From JACQXX01 sp964639175 (GTDB taxonomy: Bacteria; Acidobacteriota; Blastocatellia; Chloracidobacteriales; Chloracidobacteriaceae): a stretch of 14,764 nt of DNA. The notes below the pieces were generated by a model. The model was not told where the DNA came from, made no database searches, and was given only the letters and a program-made list of their open reading frames with translations. Made by a program: the position numbers and the translations under genes. The DNA lies in NCBI GenBank assembly GCA_964639175.1, contig CAZXCE010000163.1, forward strand, positions 1-14,764, given 5' to 3'. Positions 6,133 to 13,136 of this stretch are shown piece by piece. Numbering within the stretch: the stretch's first letter is position 1; every line of letters starts with the position of its first letter.

Positions 6133-8043
6133 ATGTCGAAATCGTTTCTTCGCTGGTCGTTGTGGGGAATTGTGCTGGTGAGTCTGCTGGCGCTGGCTTC
6201 AGATCGAGGGCCGTTAGTTGCCGCCGATAAGCTTCCGTTAGCACGACTGATGCCACGTGGGGCACTGGCTTATGTTCAAACAAAAGATTTGGCGGGATTG
6301 CTCAAAACCTGGCGAGATTCCAAGACCAAAGAGAACTATTTCAACTCACCCAGCTATCAGGCGTTTACCCAGTCACGGCTCTATCTTGAACTTCAGGAAC
6401 GACTTCGGGAATTTGAACAGGGCGCCGGGATTGAGTTTACCGAAGATCAGGCCATTGCAATGGCGGGTGGTCAATCGGCAGCCACACTCTACGATATGGG
6501 AAAGGTCGAGCTGGTTTACATCAGTGAACTGCCACTGGCCCAGGCCACAGCCACGATGCTCTTTAAACAATCACCCCGATTTGATTCGCATCGGCGCGGC
6601 AACTTTGAATACTTTGTCCAGGAACTGGCAACCGACGGTGGACGGTTACGGCAAGGATTGTGTTTCTCAGCTTCTGATGGGAAGTTGATCATCACCACCA
6701 CTGAGCCGCTGATGCAGCGGACACTGGATAATTTGATCAACCGCAGTGTCACCGATGCCACCGATCATCTGGCCGGCAGTATGTCGCCCGTGCTGGCGGT
6801 TGCCCAGGATTTTACGCCACACGATATGACGCTCTGGGTTGATGCGCCGCGTTTGCGCGACCAGCGGTTTTTCGGTACCTACTGGGTTCAGGGAAAACAA
6901 GCCAACTTGAGTCAGGTCAATACCAGTCTGGCCGATCTTGAATTTGCCCCTGGAGGTATCTGGGAACGACGTTGGGTGGTGCTGGCCGACGATGCGGCGA
7001 AACAATCCGCACCCCAAACTGGGGCCGTCAACCTGGTTAGCTTGCTACAGTTTGTTCCAGATGAAGCACAGTCAGTCTCTGCTTCGGCGATTGCGTCAGC
7101 TGCCCAGCAAGCCCAGCTCACCACACGTCTGGCTAAGTTGATCTTCCCGCCGCTTCGACCACCGATTGAGCCGTCGAATCTGTCGTTTTCTCCTCCAGGT
7201 TATTCTGAAGAGTCAGATTCCGCTGATGCCAACCAGCTTGAACGGTACCGATTTTTGGACCAGCGGTTTGATCAGGATGTTGATGATCCGGCTTCAACCT
7301 TGACTGGCACCAAAGCCAAATTGACGGTTCCCTCCTTTCAGCAGCAACTTGATAGCCAGTTTGAAAAAGACCTGGCTGACATTCTGAACCGGGCCAAACC
7401 AACCAGTTTTGTTCAACTTGGGAATGTAAAGCCGGAAAGCAGTGGCGGGCCCTTTATGCAAATCAACCAGGCGATTGTGGTCGAGTGTGGCAGCTCGTTT
7501 GACGCTTCGCGGTTTGAAGCCGCCGCCCTTCAAGTTCTGGGTGGCCGACTGGTCGTGCCTGGGACAGCCGCCTCATTTCAGTGGAAGGCGCTGGCCAATG
7601 GTGTGCGGGTGCCTCCAACCGATCTGGTGCAACAGGGTGGAGCTTATCAACAGGTGGGGAATTATGTGATTTTTGCCAGCCGGCCTGAATTTTGCGCTGC
7701 AATTGCTGCTCAATTTCAGGCGAAGCGTCAGCCGGCACTGCTCCCTGAAACCAAAACAGCTGATCGGTTTGCCGTTGTTCGACTTGGGGCTGGTCGTGAA
7801 GCCTACCGTCGCTTGATGCAGCAACTTGAGTTTGTGCCATCAGATACGGCAACCGAACTGGGAGATGAAGAGACTGGGGATGGGGCCAGCGGACCAAATC
7901 CGTTTTTCAGTTCAAATTTGAATTCACTGATCAATGTAGCTGGATATGTGGAAGACATTACCCTCGAATCCAGCCAAAAGGACCGGGCGCTGACTGAAGT
8001 GATTCGCTATCGGTTCTCACCAACGGCACCAAAAGCGAAATAA
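6133..8043 (+). CDS. Exported protein of unknown function
   Basis: A 636-residue protein I cannot assign to a named family. Its N-terminus has a basic start, a hydrophobic core (about 11-23) and a likely signal-peptidase site near VAA (29-31), so it is probably secreted to the periplasm. There are no further membrane helices. The early motif LPRARLM-like 'LARLMPRGALAYVQTKDLAGLLKTWRDS' pattern (36-63) and repeated 'TTEPLMQRTLDNL'-type segments recall DUF3352-like proteins that measure 'sample' values between paired domains, but this is impression only. A Pro/Ser/acidic linker lies near 345-400. The ATG at 6133 has GGGG 6 nt upstream; an ATG at 6118 would add five residues. It starts 64 bp after the SPFH gene and may be co-transcribed with nfeD and SPFH. 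Confidence 0.72.
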   Translation: MSKSFLRWSLWGIVLVSLLALASDRGPLVAADKLPLARLMPRGALAYVQTKDLAGLLKTWRDSKTKENYFNSPSYQAFTQSRLYLELQERLREFEQGAGIEFTEDQAIAMAGGQSAATLYDMGKVELVYISELPLAQATATMLFKQSPRFDSHRRGNFEYFVQELATDGGRLRQGLCFSASDGKLIITTTEPLMQRTLDNLINRSVTDATDHLAGSMSPVLAVAQDFTPHDMTLWVDAPRLRDQRFFGTYWVQGKQANLSQVNTSLADLEFAPGGIWERRWVVLADDAAKQSAPQTGAVNLVSLLQFVPDEAQSVSASAIASAAQQAQLTTRLAKLIFPPLRPPIEPSNLSFSPPGYSEESDSADANQLERYRFLDQRFDQDVDDPASTLTGTKAKLTVPSFQQQLDSQFEKDLADILNRAKPTSFVQLGNVKPESSGGPFMQINQAIVVECGSSFDASRFEAAALQVLGGRLVVPGTAASFQWKALANGVRVPPTDLVQQGGAYQQVGNYVIFASRPEFCAAIAAQFQAKRQPALLPETKTADRFAVVRLGAGREAYRRLMQQLEFVPSDTATELGDEETGDGASGPNPFFSSNLNSLINVAGYVEDITLESSQKDRALTEVIRYRFSPTAPKAK

Positions 8044-8045
8044 AT

Positions 8046-8074
8046 AAAAAGCGGCGTCAAGCCGCCGCACTCCA
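8046..8074 (-). terminator. Intrinsic terminator of the FHA gene, also a dispersed 28-bp repeat
   Basis: On the minus strand GCGGCG (8068-8063), a 6-nt loop and CGCCGC (8056-8051) form a stem followed by TTTTTATTTA. It sits between two convergent genes and directly abuts the FHA stop codon. The 28 bp at 8047-8074 recur exactly, in opposite orientation, at 12092-12119. Confidence 0.75.
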
Positions 8075-8076
8075 CA

Positions 8077-8976
8077 TTAGACTTTGAGCGGCTGGGTTGC
8101 CGGCAGGTCAATCTGCAGGGTAAAGCTGCACAGGTAAATTGGCTCACCCGGAGTCACTTCAGCCCGCTTGTCAGTTTGAACTTCTTTTCCGCCAATGATC
8201 ACCGGGTTGCGGCCTAAACAGGTGATATAAAACCTGCCATCGTCAGTGCGCTCTAATTGCAGGTGTGAGCGGCTAATTTCCATATCTCCAGTCAACCGAA
8301 CATCTTCTTGTGACCCGCGCCCAATTCCGACTTTAGGTTTATAACACGGAGTTGATGACTGGTGTTGCCCGGCGTAGAGCACGGTGATTGAAAAAAGCGC
8401 CGCCCGAGGACGGACGACAGTCGCTTCATCATCAATCAAACCAGCCGTATGTCCTCTGGGTTTGACCACCGTGGCACCTTCATCCAGCCTGTCGGTTTTG
8501 GGAATGGTCGGAGAAGGCGGTGCTGGTGCTGGTTTCGGCGGTGTCCGGGGTTTGACCTGGGTCATTTCCGGAGTCGAATCCCAGACTGGCTGGACGCGAA
8601 ATTTGCCCTTTTCCAGATTTGGATCAACTCGCAGTTCAAGCGCGATAGTTTGAGTCTGGAGCCGACCACTTCCGACCAGTTCGCGAGCCCGTTCAGCAAT
8701 CACGGTGTGCAGGCCACGTTCGAACCCCCGGCGTTTTTCGCCTTGCCAGTCGGCATCATCTTCCTTACTCAAAAACACGATGTATTCCGGTGGAATGTAG
8801 GTTGGTTCCCCTGGTGGCGTAAACATCTCAGCCTGCATAACTTCTTCGATGCCACGTGCCACCGTGACCAGGAATTCTTCCCACCGGCTTGGTGCCCGGC
8901 GTTTTTCCGATACCTCGACGTCTTCTTCATCGTCAATCCAGCCACGCAATTTGCCAATGATGTCTTTGAATGCCAT
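8077..8976 (-). CDS. FHA-domain protein with FhaA-like N-terminal domain
   Basis: A 299-residue cytoplasmic protein. Residues about 28-130 resemble the FhaA N-terminal domain (DUF3662): a helical start, then IPPEYIVFLSKED. A Pro-rich linker (140-165) follows. The C-terminus (about 195-290) is a forkhead-associated domain with the phosphothreonine-binding residues in place: G219-R220, S235/R236 with H238 (SRSH), and N257 (GRNPVIIGG). FHA domains bind phosphothreonine peptides made by Ser/Thr kinases. The linker carries two copies of an acidic-ATVV-basic motif (DEGATVVKPRG near 165-175 and DDEATVVRPRA near 182-192), which could be kinase targets that the FHA domain binds. No kinase gene is adjacent. 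No clear ribosome binding site is seen. An intrinsic terminator follows the stop. Confidence 0.86.
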   Translation of the reverse strand: MAFKDIIGKLRGWIDDEEDVEVSEKRRAPSRWEEFLVTVARGIEEVMQAEMFTPPGEPTYIPPEYIVFLSKEDDADWQGEKRRGFERGLHTVIAERARELVGSGRLQTQTIALELRVDPNLEKGKFRVQPVWDSTPEMTQVKPRTPPKPAPAPPSPTIPKTDRLDEGATVVKPRGHTAGLIDDEATVVRPRAALFSITVLYAGQHQSSTPCYKPKVGIGRGSQEDVRLTGDMEISRSHLQLERTDDGRFYITCLGRNPVIIGGKEVQTDKRAEVTPGEPIYLCSFTLQIDLPATQPLKV

Positions 8977-9154
8977 AGGTTTAGTGCCCGAGTCAGAAAT
9001 CAGTAGTTAATCGTCAGCCGTTCAGTGTTGGGAACTGAGATTGTCAGACAGGTGTATTTTATTCTATCCGGACAGGTTATGGGTAGTTTCTTTGAAGAAA
9101 ATTCAGCTTTTACATCGTTGAGATTTGGCCACTGACTATTGAGCACCGACTAAA

Positions 9155-10324
9155 CTATTCATACAAAAGAAACTCCCGCCGCAACTCAATAAATGACTCC
9201 ACTTCATCCTGCCAGGTGGCGCTGATTTCTTCCCAGGGAAGGTTGGCTTCGATTTGCTGGCGGAGCGTGTTGTTGCCCACGATGATGTCAAAAGCACATT
9301 TGTCAAAAACGTATTCGTAAGGGCTCTGTCGCCACGCAAAGTGTTCTGGATAAAAGTGATGCAGGGCTTTGAGGATTTCAACCGCAATCTGAAACGACCG
9401 CAAGCTGGCCCGATTCTGAATGTGAATCTGAATCCCGCCGCAGATTTCACCCACAAATTTGTGAAACGTTGGCTGAAAAAACAACGGGCGAAAATAGGCG
9501 CCAGCCAACCCAATTGAATTCAAATGGTTGGCCAGTTGATATGGCTCAATAAACGGTGCCCCGATGATTTCAAAGGGGCGTGTTGTGCCGCGACCTTCAG
9601 AGACATTCGTGCCTTCAAACACCACCATACCTGGGTAAACCGTTGCTGTATCAAGGGTTGGCATATTGGGTGACGGCATGACCCACGGCTGCCAGGTTTT
9701 ATCAATCCAGAGTGTCCGATTCCAACCAGCCATTTCAGAGACATAGAGTTCACACCCGATGTTGCCGATATGGTTAAAGAGTCGTGCCAGTTCTCCAATC
9801 GTCATCCCATGGCGCATCGGAATCGGATACATCCCGACAAATGAAGCGTAGGCTGGCTCCAGGATCGGTCCTTCGAGATCACGCCCATTGATTGGGTTTG
9901 GGCGATCAAGGACGACAAAGGGAATTCCTTTTTCCTTCGCCGCTTCCATAGCCAGCGCCATGGTGTAGATAAACGTATAGACCCGCGTGCCAACATCCTG
10001 AACGTCAAACACCAGAACATCTACATTTTCAAGCATTTCCGGCGTCGGTTTACGCACCTTTCCATACAGGCTATACACGGGAGCGCCAATCCGGCTGTCT
10101 TTTGGCCAGCCTTCCCACTCGATCATGTTGTCCTGGGTTTCACCACGAATACCGTGTTGGGGGCCGAACAGCGCCGTAATTTCAAATTCTGGGCGGGCGT
10201 GAAAAAGGTCCGCCGCGTGCTGGTAGCACAGGTCAACCGACGCCGGATGGACAATCAATCCAACCCGCTTGCCGCGCAGCCAGTCCAGGTGATGGTCGAA
10301 AATTCGTTCAAGTCCAGTTTGCAT
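9155..10324 (-). CDS. namZ: NamZ-family exo-beta-N-acetylmuramidase (DUF1343)
   Basis: A 389-residue protein with the DUF1343 signature throughout: GKRVGLIVHPASV (18-30), LFGPQHGIRG (52-61), VFDVQDVGTRVYTF (105-118), VLDRPNPING (138-147), the PSPNMPT box (217-223) and YPGMVVFEGTNVSEGRGT (230-247). Characterised members remove N-acetylmuramic acid from the non-reducing end of peptidoglycan fragments and serve cell-wall turnover and recycling. Many homologues are exported; here no signal peptide is present, which suggests action in the cytosol on imported muropeptides. No nagZ, murQ or transporter gene is nearby. The gene starts just after a heptamer-repeat tract, and no ribosome binding site is evident before the ATG. 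Confidence 0.88.
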   Translation of the reverse strand: MQTGLERIFDHHLDWLRGKRVGLIVHPASVDLCYQHAADLFHARPEFEITALFGPQHGIRGETQDNMIEWEGWPKDSRIGAPVYSLYGKVRKPTPEMLENVDVLVFDVQDVGTRVYTFIYTMALAMEAAKEKGIPFVVLDRPNPINGRDLEGPILEPAYASFVGMYPIPMRHGMTIGELARLFNHIGNIGCELYVSEMAGWNRTLWIDKTWQPWVMPSPNMPTLDTATVYPGMVVFEGTNVSEGRGTTRPFEIIGAPFIEPYQLANHLNSIGLAGAYFRPLFFQPTFHKFVGEICGGIQIHIQNRASLRSFQIAVEILKALHHFYPEHFAWRQSPYEYVFDKCAFDIIVGNNTLRQQIEANLPWEEISATWQDEVESFIELRREFLLYE

Positions 10325-10339
10325 AAGAGTAGGGGTCAG

Positions 10340-10395
10340 GGGTTCAGGGTTCAGGGTTTGGGGCTCAGGGTTCAGGGTTCAGGGTTCAGGGTTCA
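10340..10395. repeat. Tandem heptamer repeat GGGTTCA, eight units
   Basis: Eight 7-bp units in unbroken phase: six perfect GGGTTCA plus GGGTTTG and GGGCTCA. It lies between thyX and namZ, 15 bp before the namZ start codon, so it would be transcribed (as the C-rich strand) in the namZ leader. It is the same length, 56 bp, as the GGTTCTT array at 3042-3097. Confidence 0.85.
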
Positions 10396-10412
10396 GGGTC
10401 TTTGATTTTAGG

Positions 10413-10483
10413 TCCTTTTTATCCTTTTCGTCCTTTTGGTTGTTTTCCCGGAACCCTGTTTTCAAACCCGGAACCCGGAACCC
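10413..10483. repeat. 9-bp repeats and inverted heptamer GGAACCC
   Basis: TCCTTTT recurs three times with 9-bp spacing (10413-10439). Beyond it GGAACCC occurs at 10450-10456 and twice in tandem at 10470-10483. GAACCCTG (10451-10458) is complementary to CAGGGTTC in the GGGTTCA array, so the two tracts can pair across the intergenic gap. Confidence 0.7.
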
Positions 10484-10492
10484 TAAATCCTG

Positions 10493-12064
10493 CTAGAACA
10501 CGCGCTGATATTCATCAAGGTCCAGTTTCCACACCCGCACGCCACAGAAGCGATCACCTTCCGGACAGATTGGTTTAGAGCGGGCCTGAAGCCGCTGAGT
10601 ACAGGGAGGCAACAGGTGCGACCCGATGTGTGGGTTGACCTGCCGAACTTGCCGGGCTTCTTCAACCGAGGCGCGCCAGATTTCTTCCTGAGCCAGATAG
10701 CACAGGCGCATCCGGTGTTTGTGATGGAGATTGGCCAGGTCAGAAGATTCCGTAAACCGCACCGAAACCGCATTGGGGAGTAGATACAGGGCGAATTCGT
10801 CTGAGACGCCGCAAGCTTTGAGCTGGTGAATGCGTTCCCATGAGCGCGCCATGGTGTCGTGGTAAAACTGTTCGATATGGGCTTCTTGTTTGATCAATTC
10901 CGGGGTGATGTAGTCAGGTTCACCTGTGAAATGTGCTGCCAGAACTGGTCGTGAAGCTGGGGTCATCCGGTGGCGTTGATCCTGAGAATCCGCCGTGTGG
11001 CTCAATTTTTTGCGGAATGTGTAATGCGGATGAACCAGCGTCCGACCAAGTTTTGACATGGTGGCCAGATTGAGCGATTCGCCCAGTAAACGATTCTGAG
11101 TCGGGCTCAGCACCAGTTCAATCGCATCGGTATCGTTCAGGATTGAAGCTGGAAGGCCGAGCACTTCGCGGACAGATGCGGCTAACACACTCTCATTATT
11201 GGGTTTGTAATCAATGAGTTTGGCGGTGTATCCCTCCAGGCTCTGGTCAAATTCGGTCAGAAACTGCTGGCGGGATGCCGATTGAGTGGCTATGTGGTGG
11301 GCTTCAAAGAATTGAAATTCAGGTGTTTCTTCCAGAGGAAGCGGCTCTTCGAGCACGGTTTTATAGAGTGGGTCGTGGGCCAGGAGCGCCTGAACCATGG
11401 CCGTTGCGACTTCGCGTTGTTCGGTTGGGGCGTCAAATTGCTCGCAGAGCCGATAATAGCGCAGCAGGGTGATGCCGCTGACGGTGTGGTACATGTAGGC
11501 AAACGTTGCCACTGGAAGCACATACCGGGCGGCTTCCAACGCGCGTTTGCGGAGCTTGGCCTGGATTTTTTTGTCAGCCGTGTTGTGTTTGGTGAAGAGC
11601 TTGTTGTACTCGCGGGCCACCACCGGCATCAGGAGTTCGGTCAGGTGCTCATAAGCGGCCATCTGTTCGTCAATCGCCGTGGTGTAGCGGGTTAATGCCT
11701 CGCCTGTCAGCGCCGGAATGGCAAATGATCCTGGTTTGACAGCCACATACCGCTGGCTGACCTGCTCGCTGTTGTAGAAAGGATGCGAATGCAAAAAGCT
11801 CCAGATGAACTGGCGCGAAATATTGACCATCGCAAATTGAAAATGAGCGTGTTGATAGGTCGTGTGGTGGCCAGCCTGATAAATGCTTTGCGCGAGTGGT
11901 TCAAATCCTGAAGTAATGTCTTCGTCCCGGATAATCCCTTTGCTTGAATAACAGGTCCGCGCCGTGGCAATCACGTTTTTGAATGGTGTCGGGAATGCTT
12001 TTTCAAGGCTGACCGCCGGAGCCGGTGAAAGAAAAGCCGAGGTGCGTTGGGAAACTGGGTGCAT
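10493..12064 (-). CDS. thyX: Two-domain flavin-dependent thymidylate synthase (ThyX family)
   Basis: A 523-residue protein, about twice a single-domain ThyX (roughly 220-270 residues). ThyX methylates dUMP to dTMP using methylene-tetrahydrofolate and FAD. Both halves carry ThyX-like segments. The first half has ISRQFIWSFLHSHPFYNSEQVSQRYV (82-107) and EAARYVLPVATFAYMYHT (177-194). The second has DSQDQRHRMTPASRP (359-373) and LYLLPNAVSVRFTESSDLANLHHKHRMRLCYLAQEEI (427-461). Neither half has a textbook RHRxxSxNExSxRY motif: the first keeps the SxRY end, the second keeps RHR. A C-terminal tail has C489, C500 and C507. An in-frame ATG at 12151 would add 29 residues, but these are encoded across a dispersed repeat, so 12064 is preferred. 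No clear ribosome binding site is seen. Confidence 0.8.
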   Translation of the reverse strand: MHPVSQRTSAFLSPAPAVSLEKAFPTPFKNVIATARTCYSSKGIIRDEDITSGFEPLAQSIYQAGHHTTYQHAHFQFAMVNISRQFIWSFLHSHPFYNSEQVSQRYVAVKPGSFAIPALTGEALTRYTTAIDEQMAAYEHLTELLMPVVAREYNKLFTKHNTADKKIQAKLRKRALEAARYVLPVATFAYMYHTVSGITLLRYYRLCEQFDAPTEQREVATAMVQALLAHDPLYKTVLEEPLPLEETPEFQFFEAHHIATQSASRQQFLTEFDQSLEGYTAKLIDYKPNNESVLAASVREVLGLPASILNDTDAIELVLSPTQNRLLGESLNLATMSKLGRTLVHPHYTFRKKLSHTADSQDQRHRMTPASRPVLAAHFTGEPDYITPELIKQEAHIEQFYHDTMARSWERIHQLKACGVSDEFALYLLPNAVSVRFTESSDLANLHHKHRMRLCYLAQEEIWRASVEEARQVRQVNPHIGSHLLPPCTQRLQARSKPICPEGDRFCGVRVWKLDLDEYQRVF

Positions 12065-12091
12065 AAAAACTGAGTGGAGGTGCTTTCTGCA

Positions 12092-12119
12092 TGGAGTGCG
12101 GCGGCTTGACGCCGCTTTT
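12092..12119. repeat. Second copy of the 28-bp hairpin repeat
   Basis: An exact 28-bp match to 8047-8074 in the opposite orientation, from TGGAGTGCGG to GCCGCTTTT, with a GCGGCG/CGCCGC stem. Here the T-tract is on the plus strand, where no gene needs terminating. It lies in the 70-bp gap between the SPOR-like gene and thyX, which suggests a mobile or dispersed repeat rather than a dedicated terminator. Confidence 0.85.
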
Positions 12120-12134
12120 GCATATTCATCTGCA

Positions 12135-12674
12135 TCAATCGCCATTGTCATAGAGCGCCTGCATTTTACGGATGTTGGCGTCTGGAAACTGACCCGTTGC
12201 TCTGACGCGGGCCAGCATCTTTTCAGCTTCAGCCTGAGTTTTCCCTCCGTACACTGCCAGAAAGTTGTACTCAGCGTTCACGTTTGTGTAACCGGTGAGA
12301 AACTCAGAACATCCATAGCGAGAGGCAAACACTTTGCGATCCTGAAAGAGCCGCTGTACTCGCTGACGTTCGTCTTCTCTGATATAGCCAGCACAGGGTT
12401 TATCGCTTCCAGGGCCGTCATCAGGCTCAGCTTTGACACTCTTGAGCAAAATTGCAAAAAAAGGTGCTGAATAGTAAGTCGTTTGCCACTTCAGGTTTTT
12501 CGGAAGCGGGAACGCCAGATCCCACGGGTCGAACCTTTCTCCTCCCGTTGGACAGATTGCATCCGGCTGGCTGCAGACTGCCGCACCGGTTTGAACGCTT
12601 CCCTGCGATAATCCAATCCCGATGGTGGTCATCAGCAAAAAAATTCCGCCTGCCCAGGATGATCGGAGTCTCAT
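12135..12674 (-). CDS. Small exported Cys-containing protein, SPOR-like fold suspected
   Basis: A 179-residue protein with a signal peptide (basic MRLRSSW, hydrophobic core about 8-22). The mature part has four Cys (34, 41, 94, 122) that could form two disulfides. The order of predicted elements in the C-terminal half (strand FFAILLKSV, helix EDERQRVQRLFQDRK, strand, strand YNFLAVYGG, helix TQAEAEKMLARVR) and the phrase FLAVYGGKTQAEAEKML resemble a SPOR domain, which binds denuded septal peptidoglycan. That resemblance is by eye and not certain. The start is well supported by GGGAGG (12685-12680) 5 nt upstream. It lies between queD-like and thyX genes on the same strand. Confidence 0.68.
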   Translation of the reverse strand: MRLRSSWAGGIFLLMTTIGIGLSQGSVQTGAAVCSQPDAICPTGGERFDPWDLAFPLPKNLKWQTTYYSAPFFAILLKSVKAEPDDGPGSDKPCAGYIREDERQRVQRLFQDRKVFASRYGCSEFLTGYTNVNAEYNFLAVYGGKTQAEAEKMLARVRATGQFPDANIRKMQALYDNGD

Positions 12675-12761
12675 CGGTGCCTCCCGAAGTTGATGGGTGG
12701 GAAATGCTTGTGAGGTAACGGTGACGGAATGAACAGGTGGTTGCTGGTATTGTGTCGGAGG

Positions 12762-13136
12762 TCAATAAGCCACTTCGTAGGATGCCGACGTGTTTGGCGT
12801 TTCCCAGGCCCGAACTTTACAGACTTTGTAGCGGTCAGTATTGATCTGGGCCGCTACCTCATGCAGCACAAACACTGCAATGTTTTCGGTGGATGGGTTC
12901 ATTTCGTTGGCAAACGGCGGTAAATCATTCAGGTACTTGTGATCCAGGTACTCCATGACTTTTTGCGTGGCTGCCCGGACATCACGAAAGTCCACCAGCA
13001 TGTGTTTATCGTCAAGTTTTGGGCCGCGCACATGAACTTCAATGCGCCAGTTATGACCGTGGAGCGGTTCGGCATTTTCCTCACCACGCAATCGGTGCGC
13101 GGCTGAAAAAGAAGCCTCGATAATTACTTCAAACAT
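12762..13136 (-). CDS. 6-pyruvoyltetrahydropterin synthase paralogue (PTPS-III type, QueD-like)
   Basis: A 124-residue member of the PTPS/QueD family. The zinc ligands are H14 (FSAAHRLRG) and H26/H28 (HGHNW). The D65-H66 pair (YLDHKYLN), the NPSTENIA loop (80-87) and the pterin-anchoring Glu of WETP (E112) are present. The catalytic Cys four residues before HGH is replaced by Ala (A22), while a Glu follows it (E23). PTPS paralogues with Glu replacing or accompanying the Cys (PTPS-III) are known from Acidobacteria and other phyla to make 6-hydroxymethyl-dihydropterin, bypassing FolB in folate synthesis. That activity is therefore more likely than queuosine (QueD) synthesis. No queC, queE or queF is adjacent. 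No clear ribosome binding site precedes the ATG. Confidence 0.85.
   Translation of the reverse strand: MFEVIIEASFSAAHRLRGEENAEPLHGHNWRIEVHVRGPKLDDKHMLVDFRDVRAATQKVMEYLDHKYLNDLPPFANEMNPSTENIAVFVLHEVAAQINTDRYKVCKVRAWETPNTSASYEVAY

Noticed and set aside
10340..10395. Telomere-like or recombination-origin repeat
   Set aside because: GGGTTCA resembles telomeric units only superficially; it is internal, short, and flanked by ordinary genes.
3029..10483. Heptamer arrays as a CRISPR array
   Set aside because: Units are 7 bp with no spacers; CRISPR repeats are about 23-47 bp with unique spacers. No cas genes are present.
11282..11695. A 137-codon plus-strand reading frame inside thyX
   Set aside because: Antisense shadow of a well-supported gene; no family resemblance or start signal.
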